From: Euperipatoides rowelli
Taxonomy: Eukaryota; Onychophora; Udeonychophora; Euonychophora; Peripatopsidae
Length of the DNA stretch: 10,491 bases
Direction: 5' to 3' (one strand)
Assembly: GCA_003024985.2 (NCBI GenBank)
Contig: PXIH01S0039727.1
Part shown: positions 1 through 6,530 of the stretch, piece by piece
Numbering within the stretch: the stretch's first letter is position 1
Layout of the letters: each line of letters opens with the position of its first letter
Program-made: the position numbers and the translations under genes
Notes under the pieces: model-generated
The model's input: only the letters and a program-made list of their open reading frames with translations
Database searches by the model: none
What the model was told of the DNA's origin: nothing

Positions 1-1
1 C

Positions 2-68
2 AATTTTGGTCATGTTACAACGTCCTCAAACCTGCTCTCTGAGACAACCAACAATTTCAAGTTTAAAG
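2..68 (+). pseudogene. Possible upstream exon of the piggyBac transposase gene
   Basis: Bases 2-68 are open throughout in one frame and end at an AAG|GTATTT donor-like site. Joining base 68 to base 205, after the pyrimidine-rich acceptor ending at 203-204, would complete a GAT codon and run straight into the acidic DVGIDSSDSD segment. This implies a 136-nt phase-1 intron (69-204). The peptide is Ser/Thr/Asn-rich with no recognised domain. Support is limited to the splice consensus and the phase match. The stretch could instead be non-coding leader. Confidence 0.35.
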
Positions 69-204
69 GTATTTTAAATGATTTAAATATACGTTTTTAA
101 AAAAAACATTTTGCAAGACACCATTTTTAAATCCCCTATAAATCACATTTGCACAGTTGTATCAAATTTTCTAGTCCGTTTTTCTTTTTCTTTTTTAATT
201 ATAG

Positions 205-600
205 ATGTTGGCATAGATTCTAGCGATAGCGATAACATGCCTCTATCGCATTTCAGAGCAATGGATTCTGATGACGATATGCCGCTCACATTTTCGCACG
301 TTTAATTCTAATGACGACTTGCCATTATCGCACTTTAGAAAGCTGGATGAATCGATTCCAATTTTGCCAGTGAATTGGGAATCAATTCTATGAGCCTGAT
401 ACCAGCAGCAGTTCAGAATCCTTGAGTGATGACTCTGATCCAGATATGCAAGCCATACAGCCAGAGGTGCCATTAGCTGCAATTGGTAATAACTGGTCGA
501 ATGTTATTGTCACACCTGTTGGCACTCATTCAAGGGACCAACTCCTGAATCAACATTTGATATTACAAATAAAAAATCATATTTAGAATATTTTCAACTA
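205..600 (+). pseudogene. Transposase N-terminal acidic region (broken)
   Basis: PiggyBac transposases usually start with a poorly conserved, acidic, Ser-rich segment before the conserved domain, and this stretch has that character. It contains three imperfect copies of an Asp-rich / MPLSHF-type motif (near 229-255, 274-299 and 310-339), then a Ser/Asp-rich run (around 398-450) and the WSNV segment that commonly precedes the family's FTGPTPE-like motif (here FKGPTPES, from about 529). Three single-base frame changes are needed: one extra base near 300, one between 373 and 392, and one near 526-531. The first segment begins directly after a tract of T/C and an AG at 203-204. The TTG at 111 is not a convincing start. 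Confidence 0.75.
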
Positions 601-776
601 TTTGTGACGGAATTAATATCACAAATTGTTTTGTTTACTAATCTAAACTATGATACTTTGATTGCTTCTCATCCTGAAAAACAAAAATCTAAATGGGATC
701 CCCTTACACTAGCTGAGCTGAAAGCTGTCATAGCTATTATGTTTACAGCAGGTTTAGTGCAAGTAAGAGGGAGTCT
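532..776 (+). pseudogene. Transposase domain, N-terminal part
   Basis: This frame opens with the piggyBac hallmark region GPTPES, continues through YLEYFQLFVTELISQIV (the family's YFxLFFxxELLxxIVxxTN helix) and LTLAELKAVIAIMFTAGLVQ (the family's ELKAFIGLxxxMGxV helix), and ends in the SLKK that precedes the conserved tryptophan. This part forms the structured N-terminal lobe (dimerisation/DNA-binding half) of the transposase. The frame then runs into a stop at 805-807. The homologous sequence carries on in the -1 frame from base 783, after seven adenines at 777-783. Confidence 0.88.
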
Positions 777-782
777 AAAAAA

Positions 783-1078
783 ATGTGGCAAGTTACCTGC
801 AGTTTGACTAGAATGGAAGGAATACGAGAAGTTATACCAAGAGATAGATTTATGCAAATTGTTCGTTATTTACATTTTGTAAATGAAAACACTGCCATTA
901 CTGATAAAAATGACGAAAATTTTGATCCATTTTACAAAGTTGATTTTTTTTTCTCTAAATTAATTCCCAACTTTCAATCACTCTACAATCCTAAAAGAGA
1001 CATTAGTTTAGATGAGGGGATGATAAAAGCTCAAGGATGGGTACCCTGCAGACAATTTATTGCTAACAAAACAATAAG
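783..1078 (+). pseudogene. Transposase catalytic block 1 (first Asp)
   Basis: This segment has the conserved W of the RDYWS-like motif, then PRDRFMQIVRYLHFVNE (the family's SRNRFxxILRxLHFxDN), the YKVDFFFSKLIPNFQSLY helix, and ISLDEGMIKAQG, which corresponds to the family's SVDExMxxFKGR strand. The aspartate codon at 1011-1013 aligns with the first of the three catalytic, metal-binding aspartates of piggyBac. The segment ends at QFIANKTIR, and the expected next residues (FGIK) occur only after a 107-nt insertion. The ATG at 783 is an internal residue downstream of a frameshift, not a true start. Confidence 0.9.
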
Positions 1079-1185
1079 ATAAACAAAAATGTCTGACAAC
1101 AACAGACCATAGTACTAATCTAATATTTTTTATTATTTTTTTATTATTATTATTGTTTTAAAGGCTATTTTTTTTTTTTTTTTAG
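1079..1185 (+). other. Intron-like insertion in the transposase, AT...AG ends
   Basis: Protein homology stops at TIR (1078) and resumes at FGIK (1186) after exactly this interval. Removing 1079-1185 joins AG to G, giving an Arg codon and a continuous TIRFGIKSYIMAE reading. The 3' end is a strong acceptor: 16 T residues at 1168-1183 followed by AG. A TACTAAT branch-point-like sequence lies at 1114-1120. The 5' end reads AAG|ATAAAC, one base from the consensus AAG|GTAAAC, so the donor appears to have mutated from GT to AT. It contains in-frame stops, so if it is not spliced the gene is broken here. Confidence 0.7.
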
Positions 1186-1746
1186 GTTTGGTATAAAAAG
1201 TTATATTATGGCAGAATCCTCAATTGGATATATTTTTAATATTGAATTATATAAAGGGAAGTGGTCAAAAGACACTACAGAGAATGGGAAAATTTTTAGT
1301 GTGGTGGATAGACTTCTAGAGCCATACAAGCATAAAGGCCTTGTCCTATACACAGACAACTATTACACAAGTGTTGATCTGTTTGAATACTTACAGACAC
1401 AAGGAACTGATTGTTGTGGAACTGTTAGGGCTAATCGGAAACATCCTTCAAAAAGCATTGTTAGCAAAAAAATAAAAAATGTCAAAAAATTAAAACCAGG
1501 TTAGGCTTTGTTTCTACAAAAAGACCAAAATATGATTTGTGTTACATGGAAGGATAATAAGCTTGTAACACTAATTTCTACTTTGCCCATTGGTGATGAA
1601 ATGGATTTATGCAGGCGTAAGAAGAAAATAAATGTTTGGAATTTTTTGGAGATTCCCTGACCAGCAATTATTCATGCCTATAATCAAAATATGGCAGGGG
1701 TGGATTTGGCTAATCGGAAACTACAAGCATACAAAAAACATGTACA
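1186..1746 (+). pseudogene. Transposase catalytic blocks 2 and 3 (second and third Asp)
   Basis: One frame runs from FGIKSYIMAESSIGYIFNIE through the second catalytic block, LVLYTDNYYTSVDLFEYL (Asp codon 1355-1357; family LxxDNFYTSxxL). It continues to GTVRANRK, KLKPG and LFLQKD (family GTVRxNRK and GExxxxxxxxxLAxxWKDKR), and then to AYNQNMAGVDLANRKLQAY, whose Asp codon at 1703-1705 matches the third catalytic residue (family YNxxMGGVDxxDQ). Two nonsense codons interrupt it. TAG at 1502-1504 stands where the family commonly has Glu (one base from GAG), and TGA at 1658-1660 lies before the third block. All three catalytic aspartates are therefore still encoded although the frame is dead. Confidence 0.9.
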
Positions 1747-1820
1747 GTAAGTGTAATTTGCTGGCCCCTTCGTGTTTTTTGGTACATGCTAGACATTTGT
1801 GTCACCAATAGCTACTGTAT
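1746..1820 (+). pseudogene. Transposase segment after the third catalytic block (frameshifted)
   Basis: After YKKH the frame is lost. A short SKCN reading at 1746-1757 resembles the family's RSKK motif, and then CWPLRVFWYMLDICVTNSYC (1759-1818) matches the typical WYWPLFFYLLDxxxxNAYIL helix of piggyBac transposases. This needs one or two small indels between 1742 and 1761 and another at about 1819-1821, within a TGTGTG run. A GTAAGT at 1747-1752 looks like a splice donor, but homology continues immediately after it, so I read the block as decayed exon. Confidence 0.8.
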
Positions 1821-2216
1821 GTGTGGTACGAAGTATCCCAAGTTGCAAGAAAAGAAAAAGCAGTAATGCTACATGACTTTAGAGAACAGTTAGCTGTTCA
1901 ATTAATTGGGGGAAATACCTTCGTGAAAAAAAGTCGCAGTTTTGCAACTACCAATATAGATAGGCGCATAAACAGAAATTTAGAACATGCCCCATTGAAA
2001 ATGACCACACAATCTGCTTGCTTTGTACACAGGCAGCAGGTGGACACTCAATATACTTGTGGTGCTTGCAAAGTGCGTATTTGCGCGGATCCGTGTTTCC
2101 ACCGGTGGCATTATATGCCAAATTTTGAATATGACGATCCGGCAAGACAAGGAAAGAACTTAGCCAGAAAAAAAAAAAGAAATTGGATATTATGTAATAT
2201 TTTTTTTATAATGTAG
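1821..2216 (+). pseudogene. Transposase C-terminal region with Cys/His-rich finger
   Basis: The final 131 codons are uninterrupted. They start within the helix after the NSYC segment (WYEVSQ, then MLHDFREQLAVQLIG, matching the family's xxHxxFxxxLAxxLI segment). They end in the Cys-rich domain that piggyBac transposases use for sequence-specific binding of subterminal DNA and for nuclear import. Zinc-ligand candidates are C67 and H70 (CFVH, where the family usually has CxxC), C80 and C83, C88, C92, H94 and H97, at 2019, 2028, 2058, 2067, 2082, 2094, 2100 and 2109. A basic ARKKKR follows at about 2163-2180. The GTG at 1821 is only the frame's first start-like codon; the real protein continues from upstream. 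Confidence 0.88.
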
Positions 2217-2906
2217 GCTACTCTAACAGTATACCCTATATACTAATAGGCCTACTGTCTTTGTAACTCCTGGGGGTTTTTTTTTTTTTCAAATTATAAA
2301 AGTACATTTATATTTGTCTTTACATTATATATTTTTTTCTAATATATTGTTATGGAAATATATCTATTCAAACTAATTTTAATGAAAAACAGACAAACAA
2401 ATTTTTTTTTTTTTTAAAAATGTTTTTTTATTTGATTGAACTGTAAAATGATAAATCCTCTTTTTTTTTCAAATGATCGTAAATATGCTAATATTTGACC
2501 TATATCCATAATTTACGGCTTAAATTAAAGAGAATAAGATGTACTTTAATATTTTGTTTTTATAATAATACAAAGTTAAAATAGTAATATTTATATCAAA
2601 ACTGAATGTTTAAAAAATCGAATTTTTTCCATATTTGATATTTTCTATATACTTACATATAAATTGAATCTGAAAACTCAGTTTTACAATAAGTCTAAAT
2701 AATGCCAAAAAGTAATTATTGTATTGCTAAGACTGTTTAGAAAATGAGGTGAATTACTGTATATAAACTTACATTTTGCCAATAGGAGGCAAATTAAAAC
2801 ATAGGATTAAAATAACTAGAGTAGTAGTAACAAATATTAATTAACTTACAAAATTAAAGCAACACATTATTATTAAATAGTATATATGTATAAAAAAATT
2901 GAATTA
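2217..2906. other. AT-rich stretch without a recognisable gene
   Basis: After the transposase stop the sequence is very A+T-rich, with T runs at about 2278-2290, 2402-2414 and 2461-2469. I see no open frame of interest, RNA gene or AATAAA signal soon after the stop. Several TTAA tetramers occur (for example near 2519 and 2524), but without a matching left end none can be assigned as the piggyBac target site. The part next to 2906 is probably intron of the minus-strand gene, because that gene's donor site is at 2907. Confidence 0.6.
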
Positions 2907-2907
2907 C

Positions 2908-3339
2908 CTCAGCTGTCCATGCAGCCACCATATTTTCAGTTGCTTTTTCTATATGAGCCAGGCTATCTTCTTCTTGCAACTGTTCATTTCTAATTTCTTC
3001 ATTTTCTTGTTTCTCACTTGGTATATGTACACTATTTACAATGGGCGTTTCTACAATGGAAGAGTTTGGCAAAACTACTTTAATATTCTGGTCATGATGC
3101 CTGTGATTTACAGTGGGTTCGACACCATTTATTGCAACACCAGAGTCTTTGGATTTTAATTTTGGTTTAGGTAACAGTTCACTTTTTACTGTTGTTTGAT
3201 GTTTTTCTATTGTATCTAATTTAAGACTTTCTGATTTCTTAATTTCATTTAGTTTACTTTCCTTTTTTTCAATTATTTCAGATTCTTTTTTATAATTCTG
3301 ATCATCTTTATCCGGCTCTTTATCTTGAGAATTTGATTC
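2908..3339 (-). CDS. Internal exon of an unrecognised Lys/Glu-rich protein
   Basis: On the minus strand a 432-nt block (144 codons) is open from end to end, with an acceptor (TTTATTATTTAG|GAA) at its start and a donor (GCTGAG|GTAATT) at its end. Both boundaries are phase 0. The frame enters with ESNSQDKEPDKDD and leaves with NMVAAWTAE. It is dominated by Lys, Glu, Asp, Ser and Asn, with no membrane segment or signal peptide, so it is probably intrinsically disordered. A less charged stretch with VETPIVNSVHIP lies in its last third, and an AHIEKATENMVAAW helix-like end follows. I do not recognise the family. The next downstream exon is not found in the 690 bases before the piggyBac relic, so it probably lies outside the window or beyond the transposon. 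Confidence 0.75.
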
Positions 3340-4586
3340 CTAAATAATAAACAGAATATTAACAAGACAGTAGATCATTTGAGTGAAAAAAACTTCTACT
3401 TTATTAAGAGATAAATTTAAATTAAATAAAGTCGTTTCCACATCAAACGACCTGATGTCACTTTAAATTAGCAGATGCGAAATGTTTTAGATTAAAGGAT
3501 TAATGATCCAGTTAAAATGATTCCAAGTTTTCAAATACAAAAACCCAATGCTATTGTCCAGCAATCTCAGTTGAAACATATTAATACTTATACATTTGTA
3601 GTAATTAATTTAGCATCATCTGCAAACAACTATCTCATTTAGAGAAACAGAATATAAGTAAAACTTCTAGGAATGGATGAATTAGTCATTCATAAAGCAT
3701 TCTCAAGCAATTCATGCAACTCAATTTAATGCAAACCTATTTTTTGTAAAAAAAAATAACAATTGAGTCTTGGGATGCTTTGAAATGATAACAATTTTTG
3801 GAAATTAAATAGATTAATTCCATTTTTGTTAATATTTTTACATGACAAGAAAATAAACTTATTTGTATAATGCTCTAATAAATTGCTATTTTTTTTAATA
3901 TTTATATATCGAGTTATTGGCTAAAAGCGACAGGATGATTGTTATTCTTCTCATTTCAACTTTCTGTAAATCAGAAAATAAAACAAAAAACCATCAAACA
4001 TAGTTGATATGTTTGGATTTTTAATTTTCAATCAATATTTATGGCTTAATAAGCTGTACACACATATTACTGACAATGACAAATTTCCAGTATTTAAAGT
4101 TTTTTTTTTTTTTTTTTTGATAATTACTCATCTTAGAAGCTAATTATTTAAAAAAATACATTATTAATCTCAATCTTACTGTATATTAAAAATCTAAAAA
4201 AAAAAAAAATACAAAATTAGAATTTCTATGAATAGTTAATTATATTAAATTGACATTTAAAATATATTTTGGAATATTTTTATAATTGTGTTGTAGAGTA
4301 TAATTTGGACTAATTAGAAAAAAAACTGTTCCTGCTATGCTCATTTTTTAACTTATTAAATTCTGCATGGATTTAGCCTATTTGTACATACATGTACATA
4401 GCTATCTGATTTTGAAATACAAATACTGTAATTGAACAATGACCCATTAGCCACTCTCCCACCACTTCCAAACAAACAGAGAAAGAAGGATTTTATATTA
4501 TATATTTTTTAAGCAATTACTTTGGAGAAAAAAGTAATATTTTTAACTGCATATGACAAAAAAAATAAAATAACACTGCATCTTAC
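3340..4586 (-). other. Intron between the two minus-strand exons
   Basis: This 1,247-nt stretch runs from the GTAAGA donor at its upstream end (minus strand) to the TTTAG acceptor at 3340-3341. It is strongly A+T-rich, carries a run of 19 T at 4100-4118 and shows no convincing additional exon on either strand. One copy of the TACTGTATAT motif is at 4177-4186. Confidence 0.65.
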
Positions 4587-4649
4587 CATTCCATTTACTT
4601 GAGGATCTCTTTCTTTTAATAATTCATCTTTTTTTAATTTTTCTGTCTC
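4587..4649 (-). CDS. Small upstream exon of the same minus-strand gene
   Basis: A 63-nt (21-codon) block on the minus strand is bounded by a strong acceptor (ATTGCAG|GAG) and a strong donor (GGAATG|GTAAGA), again phase 0 at both ends. It reads ETEKLKKDELLKERDPQVNG followed by Met, and it joins directly to the ESNSQDKEP start of the 432-nt exon without a shift, giving 165 continuous codons. The matching charged composition supports one gene. Further upstream exons on this strand were not found between 4650 and the first LTR-like repeat, so the 5' part is missing or lies farther away. Confidence 0.7.
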
Positions 4650-5471
4650 CTGCAATTATAAAAAAAAAGGAAAAATATAAACACAAATATTTCATAATTT
4701 ATACAAATATATACAGTAGAAAGTCTATACTGTATATTCTTCAGCATATACACAGTATATAATGTAAATGGAATTTACAGTAGCCCTTATCAAAAAAAAA
4801 AATTTGAGCTGCAATATTTTATGAATGGTAGCATCATGGTTTGGCTACAAAAATTAGACAAGGTTTTTTTTAAAAAAAATAGTTAAAATTAACGATATAA
4901 GCAATAATGAGATAATTTATTAATAAAAGATTGTAATAATGTAGGCTACTTAGCTACAATATATTTTTTCATGTTGTTATGACGATTTAAAATTTTATCC
5001 TATAATGATCTATTTTAAAATTTATTAAAAATATATTTTTAAAATAAAGAATGTTTTTACAAGCTTATTTTGCTTTTTTTAAAAATTTCTTCTGTTGATC
5101 TAGCTTTATTTTTTATTCTTTTCCATATTATTTAGAAAATATTTCATTAAATCGAGTCTTGATGCAATGAATAAAATTCTCACATTAAACCCATGCTAAA
5201 TCTATTGTTTTACGACATCCTGACTAAAGATCTTGATGTTATCATGCTACAATAATTTAAAAATGGCTGACAAAATGTTTCTGCATTAATATCCCTGCAA
5301 AATATGCTGCTAATTATTGTCCTACTTCATCTATATAATAATTAGATGATTCCACATAAATTATCATATATAGTATAATGAATCTAAGTTTTATATACAG
5401 TAAGTATTTTTTATCTTGTGATTTTAAGTTTAACCTGGCCTGTCATTCATTTGTTTACTTACTAATTGCAG
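4650..5471. other. AT-rich stretch without a supported gene
   Basis: I see no reliable exon here. It contains three copies of the ATATACAGTA/TACTGTATAT motif (4709-4718, 4728-4737, 5393-5402), the first two forming an inverted repeat. It also holds one member (about 4990-5085) of a diverged repeat whose other member lies near 7495-7590. Confidence 0.5.
4709..4737. repeat. Perfect inverted repeat ATATACAGTA / TACTGTATAT
   Basis: Two 10-bp arms (4709-4718 and 4728-4737) are exact reverse complements around a 9-base spacer. The inner ends read as TA-CAGTA...TACTG-TA, the kind of CAGT/ACTG termini next to TA that many Tc1/mariner-like and pogo-like elements have. The element between them would be only a few bases long, so it may be a MITE remnant or chance. 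The same 10-mer recurs elsewhere in the window. Confidence 0.55.
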
Positions 5472-5617
5472 CTTTGCTAATTGATAATAAAGTTGTAATA
5501 ACAGATTGTCCATCTATTGGATGTAAACGTGTAATCCGTGTCTTCGCAATGTACGAAGAACACAGGTTACGGATTAGGAGTTGCTTCTTGCTGGTGAAAG
5601 CAAGAGCCAATTCCTAA
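5472..5617 (+). other. Open block with acceptor, ending in TAA; possible terminal exon
   Basis: A T-rich tract ending in ATTGCAG (AG at 5470-5471) precedes a less AT-rich stretch, open in one frame to TAA at 5615-5617. It encodes about 48 residues including VITDCPSIGCKRVIRVF. No upstream partner exon was found on this strand and no domain is recognised. Most of its second half consists of two imperfect hairpins (5532-5576 and 5576-5615), so the openness may be a by-product of structured repeat DNA. It is listed because its base composition stands out from its surroundings. Confidence 0.25.
5532..5615. repeat. Two abutting imperfect hairpins
   Basis: The first hairpin pairs TAATCCGT (5532-5539) with ACGGATTA (5569-5576) and CTTCG (5542-5546) with CGAAG (5554-5558), with extra unpaired bases on the right arm. 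The second pairs the 17 bases at 5576-5592 with those at 5599-5615 (14 of 17 complementary) around a 6-base loop. They share base 5576. The stretch lies just outside the conserved part of the first LTR-like repeat and may belong to it. Confidence 0.7.
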
Positions 5618-6190
5618 CCTGATAATGAGTTTGCAGTCAGATTTCAGAAAATCCCCCCGCAAAACATGAGATAGTCAGAAGTGGCAACCAAGCCTGAGGA
5701 AAGACTAAGACAAATAGTTATCTTCATAATGTATCTTTTATTGCTGACAATAATAATAATATTTGGACAGATTGTGACAAAATATGGATAAGGGCAATTG
5801 CCTAACAATAATGATAGTAATATTCTGTTTGTAGTTTGTGTGTTACCCCTAACTATGGGAAAAGTTATTTGTGTGGCAGCAATAATTATTATGGTAATGT
5901 TCAGCTTACCCTAGGGTTTTTGTGGAACAGTATATCTTGAGTTGAGAAGCTGTGGCTGCTTTTGGACCATGAGCTGTGGGTAACTTGGCTGCTGCTGTTG
6001 ATCCTCTGGCTGAGTCTGGACAATACTTTCAGCTGGTTCTTACAGGATTATTATTTCTGCCCAAGCATGGGCTAACAGGAAATAAGCACTCCAGACTTAT
6101 CTGTATCATTAATGGGATTGCACTGGCACAAAGATAATAATCAGGGACTATGCCCTGGCTGGAACATCCTGAACAATAGTGAGCTCTCCT

Positions 6191-6197
6191 TTTTATA
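6191..6197 (-). promoter_or_regulatory. TATA box of copy A, minus strand
   Basis: The minus strand reads ACTATAAAAAGGAG here, a near-consensus RNA polymerase II TATA box. A CCAAT box (the complement of ATTGG at about 6255-6259) lies some 60 bases upstream on that strand. The equivalent site in copy B is 9447-9453, also preceded by CCAAT elements. Confidence 0.55.
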
Positions 6198-6198
6198 G

Positions 6199-6240
6199 TA
6201 TTTGCCTGCATTCATGAAGGATTCAGGTTGCAGGCAAATA
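6199..6240. repeat. Perfect 12-bp inverted repeat in copy A
   Basis: TATTTGCCTGCA (6199-6210) and TGCAGGCAAATA (6229-6240) are exact reverse complements with an 18-base spacer. The left arm begins two bases after the TATA element. Copy B carries a different but also perfect hairpin around its own TATA element (9441-9463). Confidence 0.85.
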
Positions 6241-6250
6241 ACGAGCTTGC

Positions 6251-6289
6251 TGCCATTGGCTCATTGCAGCTCTTAGTAGCCAATTGGCA
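6251..6289. repeat. Inverted repeat with CCAAT boxes, copy A
   Basis: TGCCATTGGCT (6251-6261) pairs with AGCCAATTGGCA (6278-6289) with one extra base. Both arms contain ATTGG or CCAAT, so the palindrome offers CCAAT boxes on both strands. Copy B has the same arrangement with perfect 10-bp arms (9501-9510 and 9538-9547). Confidence 0.75.
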
Positions 6290-6380
6290 GTAAGGCGGAG
6301 TTTTTTTTTGTAGGTAGGCCCATTAGTTCACAATATGGTCCGTGCAGAATAGCTTATGTTAATGAGTAATGGAAGTCAGG

Positions 6381-6403
6381 CTTTAGGCCAGCAAGGCCTA
6401 AAG
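6381..6403. repeat. Perfect 9-bp hairpin CTTTAGGCC / GGCCTAAAG
   Basis: The arms 6381-6389 and 6395-6403 are exact reverse complements around a 5-base loop (AGCAA). The corresponding position in copy B (about 9605-9617) has a related GAGGC...GCCTC hairpin, so this is another structured site shared in position but not in sequence. Confidence 0.8.
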
Positions 6404-6530
6404 ACTGGAAAGCAAAAGGTCACAAAAATATTGTGTTTCTCATTTGGAGTTAGTAATGATTTTATTACTGCCACTATTACTGACCACACATTATTATTAT
6501 GATAGTTTGTGATTATTAAAAGTTAGTTAG

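Larger units (their letters stand above)
1..2216 (+). mobile_element. Degenerate piggyBac-family DNA transposon, 5' end outside the window
   Basis: This block is a relic of a cut-and-paste transposon of the piggyBac (PGBD, DDE_Tnp_1_7) superfamily. In order it holds an acidic N-terminal region, the N-terminal part of the transposase domain, three blocks carrying the catalytic aspartates (DEGM at 1011, TDNYY at 1355, GVDLA at 1703), and a Cys/His-rich C-terminal finger. The frame path is 0 (to about 300), 1 (to about 375-390), 2 (to about 528), 1 (to 777), 0 (to 1078), an intron-like insert, 2 (to about 1745), 1 (to about 1820), then 0 to the stop at 2214-2216. No TTAA-flanked terminal inverted repeat pair can be identified; the left end probably lies before base 1. 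The family call is firm. The element is not autonomous as read, although some homopolymer indels could be sequencing errors. Confidence 0.93.
5620..6530 (-). mobile_element. LTR-like repeat, copy A (minus orientation)
   Basis: This region aligns in parallel order with 8690-9800. Shared anchors are GACTAAGA (5703-5710), the CAGGG...CCCTGGC(T/A)GGAAC block (6142-6165), TTTTATAGTA, an ATTGGCTC...AGCCAAT inverted repeat and GGTCCGT. Read on the minus strand it has CCAAT boxes, a TATAAAA, and about 450 bases later an AATAAA (plus-strand TTTATT at 5737-5742) before a T/G-containing tail. That is the layout of a retroelement LTR. No gag/pol-like coding is adjacent, so it would be a solo or non-autonomous LTR. 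Exact ends and a target-site duplication were not identified. The LTR label is inferred; the homology with copy B is seen. Confidence 0.6.

Noticed and set aside
111-305. 64-codon plus-strand frame from a TTG as an independent small protein
   Set aside because: Its first half is T-rich, probably intronic or leader sequence; only the part after 204 has the composition and repeats of the transposase N-terminus.
1746-1760. ACA|GTAAGT as a splice donor in the transposase
   Set aside because: Transposase homology (SKCN, then CWPLRVFWYMLD) resumes within a few bases, so no intron is needed; small indels explain the break.
2854-3072. 72-codon minus-strand frame beginning at Leu/Met near 3072 as a complete small gene
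   Set aside because: The first codon is TTG, the same frame is open much farther upstream to an acceptor at 3340, and the frame crosses a good donor at 2907; it is part of a larger exon.
2212-4952. 14-base match (TAATGTAGGCTACT) just after the transposase stop and near 4939 as a transposon end
   Set aside because: A match of this length is expected about once by chance in a 10-kb AT-rich window, and there is no TTAA next to it.
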